Positions 33,410 through 42,900 of a stretch of DNA of 64,000 nt are shown piece after piece (position 1 is the first letter of the stretch; each line of letters opens with the position of its first letter). The position numbers were made by a program, and so were the translations under genes. The DNA is taken from NCBI GenBank assembly GCA_011316235.1, contig QQBE01000007.1, positions 1,183,990-1,247,989 of the forward strand, written 5' to 3'. This DNA is from Mycothermus thermophilus. Lineage: Eukaryota; Ascomycota; Sordariomycetes; Sordariales; Chaetomiaceae. Under the pieces are notes generated by a model. That model saw nothing but the letters and a program-made list of their open reading frames with translations. It made no database searches and was not told where the DNA came from.

Positions 33410-33502
33410 TCTGGACGCCTCAGAAGCAACTCATAGATAAGCCATTACTGTAGTCGAGTCCACAGTTCAAAACAACCGTCAATCATTCATTATGCATCCA
33501 GA
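33410..33502 (-). ncRNA. C/D snoRNA candidate 8, variant C box
   Basis: A 9-bp terminal stem TCTGGATGC/GCGTCCAGA closes directly on C box ATAATGA (33493-33487) and D box CTGA (33423-33420). Host intron 33556-33343 has a GTAAAT donor and CTGAC branch point. The C box deviates from RUGAUGA at one position, but the stem is the best in the cluster. Confidence 0.62.
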
Positions 33503-33658
33503 CGGGCATAAAGGGGGACAGAAAGGCTTTCTGTGAGCAATGAGAAGAGCATTTACCTCTTTGCCATTCTCTGGACTTGTTGTGACCTGGGCCCGTAAGA
33601 GTGATCAGGTTAGGCAGGGTTGGTCAAGGCGGCCCTGGGAAGAGAAAGAGGTTGATAG

Positions 33659-33990
33659 TCAGCCACTGTTCATGGTCATTGCTGAGTGCAAATGCGAGAG
33701 TAATGATGGCGGTCAGAGTATTCGTCGTTGTCAGGATAAAGCCCGATCCATCACAGAAAGTATGCCGGTTGTTACACCAGACAGCTGAGATGCCCCGAAG
33801 GGCTTTTGCTCAAGACTAAGTCCCTGAGTGCCGCGGTAGGGTTGAGCCGCAGCCCTCGAGGGACTTGGGAGAGCAGTGTGGCCGGTCTCACTCGCACAGG
33901 CCCAAGGGCCTGCGGTACGTGGACAAAACAGCCGTTCTCAGTGTTTCCAAGGGATGAACCCTCGGTGACGTTTTCTCATCATGAAAAAGA
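33659..33990 (-). ncRNA. Two weak C/D-like units
   Basis: One unit has ATGATGA at 33982-33976 with CTGA at 33941-33938, only 45 nt apart. The other has GTGATGG at 33754-33748 with CTGA at 33734-33731, 33716-33713 and 33662-33659. They sit in one long intron and neither has a convincing terminal stem. They may be degenerate copies. Confidence 0.28.
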
Positions 33991-34319
33991 GAAGGAAGAG
34001 CAAAGGGCAGAAAATGGAAGAAAAAGGCAGGAGACTTGCCTCGTTGTTTGGTGTTCTCAACTCGTATCGAGGTTGGTGTGAGGAATGCTCCTAAGAGACT
34101 GGGTCGGGAGCAAACTCCGAGGACCATCAAGACAGCCGAATGTCAAACCAAAACCGCCGAAGAGGAGTTGGTGAGGGACGAGAAACAAAGCCTTGTCTGT
34201 TGTAAAATCGTGCTGAAAACAACCAGTGAAACCAATCCTTTTGGATGGAGACAAGTTCCTGGAGCGATGTCAATCAGTGACTGTGCCAACCGTGGTCTGC
34301 GGAAACAGTTCTCGTTGTG

Positions 34320-34416
34320 GCAGATCAGATGAAGCTTCATTGTTGCCGTCATCGTCCTTGATGAGGAACCGAGGGCTCAAACAGGAAAGCTCACGGGGTT
34401 TGAGTCATTATGAGTG
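34320..34416 (-). ncRNA. C/D snoRNA candidate 9, variant C box
   Basis: C-like ATAATGA 34411-34405, C'-like ACGATGA 34355-34349 and D CTGA 34328-34325, in the intron 34450-34115. A second CTGA at 34277-34274 pairs TTGA with TCAA before ACGATGA, so the real ends are unclear. Confidence 0.4.
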
Positions 34417-34583
34417 TAGGGGAAGAGGAGGAAAATGAAACGGAACTTGCCTGTCGCAAATGACGCTGACAATTGCCAGTGAAATCAGTTTGTCCTGGTC
34501 CGGGGAGAGGCCTCCGAAGAGTTGGTCATGTCAGCGGCTGTAACAACGGTGATTTGACGAAGAGAAGGATGGTCCCTTGGGCG

Positions 34584-34684
34584 CCCGGATCAGAGAAATC
34601 GTATGTTGTTGTTTCATTACCCTCGATGAGAAAGTGTAGGTTCAAACGAGGATTCCCAAATAGTAATGCGTCATCATGATTTGG
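34584..34684 (-). ncRNA. C/D snoRNA candidate 10
   Basis: C ATGATGA 34677-34671 and D CTGA 34593-34590, 88 nt box to box, inside the intron 34715-34512. The terminal pairing is only CCC/GGG. The guide before D is CATACGATTTCT; target unknown. Confidence 0.5.
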
Positions 34685-34800
34685 GAGGAAGAAGAAAAGG
34701 AAGAAGGAAACTTGCCTGTGGTTGCCTCGTCCGAGACCGGGACTTGGAGGCATTATACTGACCTCACCATCTTGAGGTTCATTCCTCTCCAGGAGCTTTT

Positions 34801-36702
34801 GAACTCGAAGAGAAGGACCAACAGGAAGATGGGAGGGAGAGATAGCAACCCGAAGCCGGTCAGCCAAGAAACTCCGTCATGGCTGACCGACTCCCGAAGC
34901 GGATTGGGGAGGATGATGAGGGGAAACGAAAACGAAGCAGTGGATGGAGAGGAGGGACTCAGTGATGAAAAAGAAGACAACTGAAGGAAAACAGATGAAT
35001 GTAAAGGGAGAGGAGGATCGTTTCCCATGTGGTGATCATCGGAGAATCACGGGTCAGATGCCCGATGGTTGTGGCATTGAAGGAGGAAGAAAAGAGGAGG
35101 AAGAACTCGGGACGAAGCACGAGGGGAAGAAGAGGAAGAGGATTTGGGTTTGGTGGGCGCCAAAAAGAGAAGAAAACAACAAACCAGCCTCTGCGGAGGC
35201 GGGTCCTTGCGAAAAGCACAACACGGACCGGGGCGTAAGATGATGGCGGCGAATAACGCGCTCCGATTTTGAAATTTCTTCAGGGCGAAGGTTTCCGTCA
35301 GCTTCCGGGAACCCAAAGAACCGCAGAACCAGAAAGGAGATTAAGAAAAACAGTGGCGTGGGGTTTGCCCTGAAGGGACGCGGGTCTAGCGGCCGAATCG
35401 GGCGGTGCTCAGTCTCCGGGGCGATGGTCAGGACGAGGGGTAACAATCCGCGAGACGAGGGGCAGCGACCCGTGAACCAGGCGCAGGTTATGGCGAGAAT
35501 GGGAAGCAGATTGAGCAGCTGGTGCAAGGCATCTTTGACAGAGGGGGACGTAGGAGATGGATACAGGCCAAGCGAGGCTTGGCCTACTTGCGGGACATCA
35601 TCACACTAGAAAGGGGTTGAAGGCCCCCAGACTGGGAGCAGCAACGTTAGGAACGTCGTGGACATGCCTGTGGACATGGTTCGGATCCTCAAAGCGCATG
35701 GGATGGACTACATTCTCCTCTCATGTGAACCGTTATCATGGCTTGGCCACAGAAGGCATGAGAGCACGCAGAAGATCATTGGCATGCTCAACAGAAAGGG
35801 CAGCAGTGTCTTCAATCCGGTTGGAACTCAGATGCATCTTGTGGATTTAAGATGGAGTGACGTTGGTGATCTTCGGCATCTTCCCTGAGGCCAAATTGGG
35901 AGGACTTTTCTGCGCAAGCCGGCTCATATTTCGAAGAATAGGGTCAAAAATCAGAAGCAAGCAGCTTCGTGGTTGGTATGGCGTTGCCATTTTTCGGCAA
36001 GTTCCGAGAAGGCAACTGCTGGCGAGGAGGGTATAAACGCTGGATCATGGAGGTTGCAGTGGTTACTAAGAGAAATAAAACAGACAAGCTCAGGCATGCA
36101 CTCGCTTTAGGGCCCCAGGTTTGATACTCATATTCTCTCAAACATCTCGATCATGTGCTTCAGGTTGGCTGCTTGAGCCCCAAAGCCCCCCGCGGGATAA
36201 TGGTATTACCAACCGTGACTTTATTGAACTCTGGGGAAAGGACATCATGGTGTCATTTCTGGGGTCTGGGGCACGAGAGGCACCTGAACAAAGATCTTCA
36301 TGTGAGAGCCAGAATTGTTGAATACGTAAACCACCATGGTTCAAGTGAAAGAAATTGCCCAAACACTGGCATTGTGGCATGGCGCTCATCGAGTCTTTCC
36401 ATGTAAGTGAGGTTGGGCCCTGGCATGGATGGTTGATGTCACACAGCAGACCAGTTGCTCTTCAAGGAAACAGCCGCACACAGTGCCAAGCCCGGCATGC
36501 TGGGGCAAGCACAACGTCGTCATGTCACTCACTACCGCGCCGCGGCCTGATCATCCCTCGGTTTCACACACCACCATGGCGATCCTCACTTCAAACTCAT
36601 TCTTCTTTCAACAAGCCTGAAATCCGACCTCATTCCAACCACAGAAATTATCACACATCACGTCATTCACACGACCATTCTGGCGTCTGATCACGCTTCG
36701 CC
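34801..36702. other. Gene-free region upstream of promethin-like gene 1
   Basis: 1.9 kb without a recognisable protein gene. ORFs around 35054-35527 and elsewhere lack domains and overlap on both strands. It may hold the 5' end and promoter of the snoRNA host. A perfect 9-bp hairpin, AGGCCAAGC with GAG loop, lies at 35565-35585. Confidence 0.45.
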
Positions 36703-37410
36703 ATGGACATCCTCGAGATCATCAACGGGCTGGTGAACTCATCCCGCCAGTTCGTCGACAACGTCGTCCCGCCGAAAACCCGTCAAGACATCTTCATTCG
36801 CGCCCGAACCATCGCCTCTGAGCGTCCATTCCTCGTGGTGAGTTGGCTTGTCCTCCATTGATCCAAGTCCTGGACTAGGATATAAACAACCCCCTGATCC
36901 CAACCGCCTCAGTCCTAGCTAACGGAACAATTGCAGACTTTCATCACCTTCCAAGTCCTCTTCACGGCCTTCCCGCTTCTCCTCCTTCTCACCACCTTCC
37001 TCGTCTCCTTGGCCGTCTTCGGTTTTGCAGCACTGTTCGCCCTGGCATTTATTTGCATGATGGTGTCTGCCACCATTTTCTTCACCAGTGTCTTTTTCAT
37101 CTTCCCAGCCTTCATCATGTCTTCGATCACTGCAGCGTTCACCTGGGCAGCGGGTGCGGTCGGCTACTTTGCCTTGAAATGGGCTTGGGAGATTGCCATC
37201 TCGGGTCAGAGTGGTGCTCATGGAGGAGAGGACTGGGCAAAGGAGGAAGCGGCGTGGTATCAAGCTCTGAACGGAGGGGCTATTCAACTTCAGGGACCCG
37301 AAGAGATCGGGGAGGCTTTGACTCGCGACGTTGACGAGATCCCTCTGTTTTCTGGTGCTCCACAGGAGGGATATCAGGAGGCCATTGGTGATTCTACCAT
37401 CAAGGGCTAG
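36703..37410 (+). CDS. Promethin/LDAF1-like membrane protein 1
   Basis: Exons 36703-36837 and 36937-37410 give 202 aa. The intron has GTGAGT, a CTAAC branch point and TTGCAG, and keeps phase. After 45 hydrophilic residues ending RPFLV come four closely spaced hydrophobic segments (about 46-125) that could fold as two membrane hairpins. An acidic tail follows. This arrangement, with a PF(L/V) motif just before the first helix, resembles the promethin/LDAF1/LDO family, which sits at ER-lipid droplet contacts with seipin. The family call is inference. It has a tandem paralog 630 bp downstream with the intron at the same place. Confidence 0.65.
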
Positions 37411-38037
37411 GGCAAGGTCTGACTGAGGATGAGGGAGGCGAAAGGCACTATCCGAGGCATTGCACTGCATGGTTGTGAACTGGGCGGAGTTGGGGAGTCA
37501 TTATCTTCTGGGTCAAGTGGTAAACTAGGGCATCTGGGCGCATTACACCACAAATCGTCTTCACAAAAGCATAGTTAGGGACACAAAAGCCCATCCCAAT
37601 GAAAAAGAGGCATTCTGAGATCTGCAAGCTATTATTATTTCTCCCATCATATGCGGCATTGTCTATGCATAGCCCTAACCCTTTTGTTTACTTTCAATCC
37701 CCTATGCTGCCCTCTTTGCAGGTTGCCTTGAGCGGTTGTGCGACACATCGAGGCCTAAGTTGATGAATGTTGCCATAGGCCGCGGGCCATGCAATGCCAA
37801 GTCACCATCAGACAAGGCGTTTTGCACATTCGATGGCATTGCCCGGTTTGGCGGGTGTGTTACATACGACGACCGCCCTGTATGCTATCGCTGCGATGCT
37901 TTGCCCTCAGAAGGTTTCTTTCGGCTTTGGCCTTGTGAAATACAATGCATGGCCCTCTCCATTCAGAACAATGCTCCTCCCTCCTACACACATTCCTTTG
38001 CATGCCGATGACCAGCGGCATTCCCTGGAATGGCACC
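37411..38037. other. Spacer between tandem paralogs
   Basis: About 630 bp between the two promethin-like genes. It holds the 3' UTR of the first and promoter of the second. No gene seen. Confidence 0.5.
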
Positions 38038-38971
38038 ATGGCCACGCCTCTCCTCTCTGGACTGCAAGAAGTCCAGAGCTTCATCACGAACATTTCCACC
38101 CCAGAGTTTCGTCATGAGGTGCGCACACGAATACAGAATCACGCAGCACAACGTCCATACCTGGCGGTAGGTTGGTCAAGTGATGACCATTTTCCCAGAC
38201 TTCCAGGTTTCTCTCAACTTGGGACCCCTCTGGCACACCCCTCAACCTGCAGGGAGCAAGCACCGTAACTAATAACCCACCATCGCCGTGCAGGCATTCC
38301 TCGCCATCCAAGCCCTCTTCCTCATCTTTCCCCTCAGCATAGCCTCGACCGCCCTCGCTTACACCTTCTTATACGCCTCTTCGCACTTCTTCCTGGCCGT
38401 TTGCAGCGCTCTGGTGTCAACCACCGTTCGGTTCATCATCCCTGCATTTCTAGCCTCCACCCTAGCAGCGTCGTTCGCCTGGGCAGTTTTATCCGGAATC
38501 TACGTGGTCGCAAGATGGATTTTGAGCGTATCTGGTTCAATCAAGGTTGGTATTAATAATGGTCAAGGTCGGGAAGAAGACGAGGTCAAAACGGGGGATG
38601 GGGACTACAACGGGTCTCAGGTAGTTAGAGCGAGAGAGGAGGACGACGGGACGGAGCTGAGAGGATTATTACATGATCCCTTGGATAGCACGTCTGGGAG
38701 ACCTGGAGGTGAAGAAGAGGATGTTGAGCTAGTGAGAGAGGAGGACGACGGGACGGAGCTGAGAGGATTATTACATGATCCCTTGGATAGCACGTCTGGG
38801 AGACCTGGAGGTGAAGAAGAGGATGTTGAGCTGGCTGAAGCCAGTGTCATCGAAGAGCAGCCTCCCAGGCAGGCCCTTCCCTACCACGGTGACCATCGGC
38901 GTCGTGGTGGCCATCACACCCGCAAGCGGAGAAGGGAATATCGCTCCCAGAGTGGTTGCATCATTCAATGA
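38038..38971 (+). CDS. Promethin/LDAF1-like membrane protein 2
   Basis: Exons 38038-38166 and 38294-38971 give 268 aa. The start at 38038 aligns with the paralog; an in-frame ATG at 38008 would add 10 residues. The intron lies after RPYLA, exactly where the paralog has it after RPFLV. Hydrophobic segments span about residues 44-120. The hydrophilic tail is much longer than in paralog 1. It carries a 34-residue unit (EEDDGTELRGLLHDPLDSTS...) repeated twice, then a basic His/Arg stretch and Cys near the end (SGCIIQ). Function as for paralog 1 is inference. Confidence 0.62.
38632..38832 (+). repeat. Tandem 102-bp coding duplication
   Basis: Two identical 99-base copies at 38632-38730 and 38734-38832, period 102 bp, in frame inside promethin-like gene 2. 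Their identity implies a recent in-frame expansion of the acidic tail. Confidence 0.9.
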
Positions 38972-39987
38972 AGCATCCGGTAGCAGGCAGAAGACAGGTT
39001 AATTGAAGTGAAGCGCGGAGCTTTAATTGAAGAACTTGGTTCTGAAATGAAGTAGAGGCTGTACGGAGTAGATTCTTCTGAGGCGGGGGTTTTTAGTGCT
39101 GAGGTTGTTGGCACGTCCCGGACAGCGCCGCAGGCCAAGGACAGAGGTCTAGAGGGCGCAGCCTTTGGAAAGGACAAGAGAAAAAGAGAGAGAAAAAAAG
39201 AAAAAGGTATGATGGGTAAAATAGGGCTTCTTTGGGTGTTGATTGCTGTGTTGTGAGGGGATCGCGCTGTGGGTGAGAGCCGTGCTTCGCGTCACCTTGC
39301 CCAGGGCTAGCCAGAGGGACTGAGTTGGGGCAATGTTTAGTACTTATATACGATGTTTCCAACAGAGAGTAAAGCATCTGTTTATTCTTACTTGAGGTCG
39401 CCCCATGTGTATCAGCATAATGTCACCACACCACATCGGCCATACCATACTCTCCCATAGCTCTCAAATCTTACAAACCACAACCAGCCCTGAACATAGA
39501 CACCGCTCTCAGGTTGAATCATCAAGATATACAGTATGTCTAACAATAACACAAAGAAGAGAAAGACAATCCATCCATTGTTGCCCATATCTCTCGCAAA
39601 AGCAGCGCCTCCTTCTGCCCCTTTACCCTCCATTCACACCCCCCCGAATATGACTATGACTATGAGTATGATGACAGACAGACAAGGAAACGTGTAGTAG
39701 TAAAGAATCGTCCCTCTTCTCTCTTGTGCCCCAGTTCCCCCCAATCCCAGCCAGTCATACCGCATTCCAAAGCAAGCACCATTATCTTACAATCCTCCGC
39801 TCTGCCCCAACCCATTACGTCATCCATCCATCCATCCATCGTAGTCCAGAACCATAGGTAAAACATGAGCTCACCACCCCCTTCTAACAGGTCCCCTCTT
39901 CCTGGGAACTCTGACCCCCCGCGCTGCCTTGCCCACCGACTTGGCCGAAGGCATCGGTTGGCCCGACGGCAACGCGTTCGACCCTCT
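38972..39987. other. Convergent 3' region of promethin-like 2 and INO80
   Basis: About 1 kb of 3' flanks. It includes TACGGAGTA at 39062-39070. The open frame that continues below 39988 on the minus strand is read-through of INO80 and disappears after splicing. Confidence 0.55.
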
Positions 39988-42900
39988 CTAGGCATCGATC
40001 TCGCCGTCAGCAATCGCAAGCCTCTGCTTCGTCGTCTTGGCCTTCTTGCTGCCGCCCGTCTTCTTGCGCTTGCCTGCACGGCCGTCCGCCTCACCGTTGG
40101 GCGTGCCTCCATCCATTCCTTTGCCATCATCAAAGTGACCCTCTCCTGTTTCAAATCAGTTGGCTGTTTGGGGAAAATATTTGCAAAGAATAACGACTCA
40201 CCCTCGTGGTACATATCATCCAGGCTAATCTCCTTCTCCGCCCGCTTCCTCTTGCCCTTCTTCTTCTGGAGCTTCTCCAGCTCGCCGCTCTCTAGCAGCT
40301 CCTTCTCCCTCTTCTCGATGAGCTCCGCTTGCTCATCGTCCGCAAGCCACATGGCAATATCCCTGTTGCGGTTCTCGGGAAGCCTGCGGCCGGAGAAGTC
40401 GACACCACCGCTGGACGCGCCGCCTGTGATAACAACGCGCTGCACCTCTTCCTTCTGCATGGCGCGCTTGCGAATGCGCTCTTCGATGGTGCCGCGCGTG
40501 ATGAGCCGATAGACGGTAACCTGCTTGGTCTGTCCGAGACGGTGCGCGCGGTCCATGGCCTGCGAGTCGATGGTCGGGTTCCAATCGGAGTCGTAGAAGA
40601 TGACCGTGTCAGCAGTGGTGAGGTTGATACCAAGACCACCTGCGCGCGTAGACAGCAAGAAGATGAAAATCTCGGGCCGGGTCTGGAAATCGGCGACCGT
40701 GTCGCGACGGTCCTCCAACTTGGTCGAACCATCCAGGCGGCAGTATTTGTAATTCCGGTAGGTCAGGTACTCCTCCATGAGATCGATCATGCGAGTCATC
40801 TGGAAGTAGAGCAGCACACGATGCCCGCCCTCCTTGAGCTGACGGAGGAGCTCGTCCAGCTTGGCGAGCTTGCCTGAGTCCGTGACGAACCGCTGCATCG
40901 AGGGGACGGTAATGTTGGTGAAGCGTTGCTTCTCCTTGTCCGGGGCCGGCAGCAGCGGGCGCGGCGGATACAGGTGCACAGGCACGTTCTGCGTAACAAA
41001 TGCCTTGGCCTCCGTCGGTGTGGGACCAAACAACGCCTTGCGCATGGGGGCGTTGAAAAGGACGTTCTCGCGTTCGATGACGGCGCCGCGGCTGCTGCAG
41101 ATCACGTCGATCGGCGGCGCTGTGGCGCGGTACCGAGCGGCCTGCTCGAGCCTCGACAGGCCCATGTCGTCCCAGCTAGAACGGGCCACGTTCATGAGGT
41201 TGCGCAGCACGCCCTCTTCGGCAATCTCGGCCAATGCGAAGCGGTCCTCACGCTCGCGGATCTGGAACAATGCGTGGGCGGGGGTCCAGTGCTCGTCCTC
41301 TCCGGGCTCGCAGTAGACGATCTTCATGGGGCGCAGACGGTCCTTCTTGGAAGCGAGCTCGACCGCGCGGGCAAACACATCGTGATGGCTTGCGCGGTAC
41401 ACTTCCTGCGGGCTGACGTCGGCGAAGCGGAGCCACGAGAACTGCTCGGCGTCTTCGGTGCTGTCGCGCAGGTTGTGCGGTGCCCAGATGTTCATCATGT
41501 GATCGAGGTACTTGCTGCGGAAGCCAGCGGCCAGGTTGTCGGGACCGGGCTTGTGAAGACGGCCTCCGTCGCGCCAGACAAGACGCGGCAACTCGTACTC
41601 GATCAGGCTGCGGGTTGAGTAGCCAACGGTCACATTGGTGCCCTCGCGCACGAACGAGGCCGTCTCAGCAAAGTAGCCGCACGACAGCGGGGACGAGGTG
41701 TCTGCGCGCTCGAACAGGTCCGGGTGGTTGCAGACCTTGCGGAACTGCATGACGAGGTTCATGAGGCTGGCCGAATCCTCGCTGTCGCCGACGGTCGCCT
41801 TCTCGATGAGATCCATGATGCTTATCTGGTTGCGCAGGCTCTGGTACATGGCGCGCTGGCGGTACGTGAGCTCGCAGAAGACGTCGAGCTCGATCTTGTC
41901 GCCGAGCTCCTTCTGGACATGCTTCTTGACACGCCGCAGCATGAAAGGCTTGAGAATCATGTGCAGGCGCTTGAGCTGATCCTCGTTGAGCTTCGTGTTG
42001 CTCGTAGCATGGGACTCGATGTCCTTGGAGAACCACTCGCTGAACTCGTCGTGCGAGTCGAACAGGGACGGCATGATGAAGTGCAGCAAGGCCCACAGTT
42101 CCTGCATGTTGTTCTGGATGGGCGTACCGGTCAGCAGCAGGCGGTTGCGGCAGTGGAAGCCCAGGAGGCACTTCCAGCGCGAGCTCTGCGAGCTCTTGAT
42201 GGCCTGGGCCTCGTCGAGGATCATGTACTGCCACTTCATCTTTTGGAAGTAAGCCACATCCGACACGACAAGCTGGTACGAGGTAACCATGACGTGGAAG
42301 GGCGCATCCTTCTTGTAGGTGGTATGCTTGCGATCCCAGAACTTGCGCAGCACCTTGCGGTCGGCTGCGGTACCCCAATACGGCAGAACCTTGAACTCGG
42401 GCACGAACTTGGTGATTTCCTGCTGCCAGTTGTGCAGGGTCGACGCGGGAGCGACGACCAAGAAAGGACCCCAGATGTCGTAGCGCTCGGCCAGGTAGGC
42501 CATGACGGAGATCGACTGAACTGTCTTGCCGAGACCCATTTCGTCGGCGAGGATACCGTTGATGCCCTGCTCGTACAGGTTGACCAGCCAATTGAGACCC
42601 TTGAGCTGGTATTCCTTGAGCTGGCAATTGAGGAGCTTCGGCTGTTCGATCTCGACGTCACCCAAGCCCGTGGGGTTCTGGAAGTTCATCTCGCCATCCT
42701 CGTCGAGCTTGGCCTCGTCCTTGTTGAACTCGCGGGCCTTCTTTTGGGCTTCGGCGATGGCGTTCTGGGCGTTGGCCATGGCGGCGGCGCGGAGGGCCGT
42801 CTCGTCCTCGTTGTCGAAGTCGAGCTGGTTGAAGTCGGTCACCTTCTCGCCGATGGGGCCCGTCGGCTCGGGGATGTCGAGGTTCAGATCCGGGATCTTG

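Larger units (their letters stand above)
31200..34800 (-). ncRNA. Proposed non-coding snoRNA host gene
   Basis: No long ORF is conserved-looking in this stretch, but the minus strand shows a series of tiny exons with good splice sites: 34511-34451, 34114-34040, 33586-33557, 33342-33292, 33076-33024, 32825-32787, 32597-32568, 32260-32225, 32024-31981, and a last exon starting at 31290. Introns between them are mostly 190-215 nt. Several have canonical branch points (TACTAAC near 32610, CACTAACG near 31310, GCTAACATT near 32845). The introns, not the exons, carry C and D boxes at the right spacing. This is the layout of UHG-type host genes, and intronic snoRNA clusters are reported from Neurospora (established knowledge, recalled). 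Exon ends and the 5' end are uncertain. Confidence 0.6.

Noticed and set aside
35054..35527. 157-aa minus-strand ORF with a signal-like start
   Set aside because: Low-complexity Phe/Leu/Ser composition from a purine-rich opposite strand, no domain, and overlapped by open frames on the other strand.
35565..35585. Perfect 9-bp hairpin
   Set aside because: Isolated, no other RNA-gene signal; a stem of this size can be chance.
39660..39987. Read-through extension of INO80
   Set aside because: Low-complexity, Trp/Met-rich end; splicing at 40201-40146 gives a conserved-looking basic tail and earlier stop.
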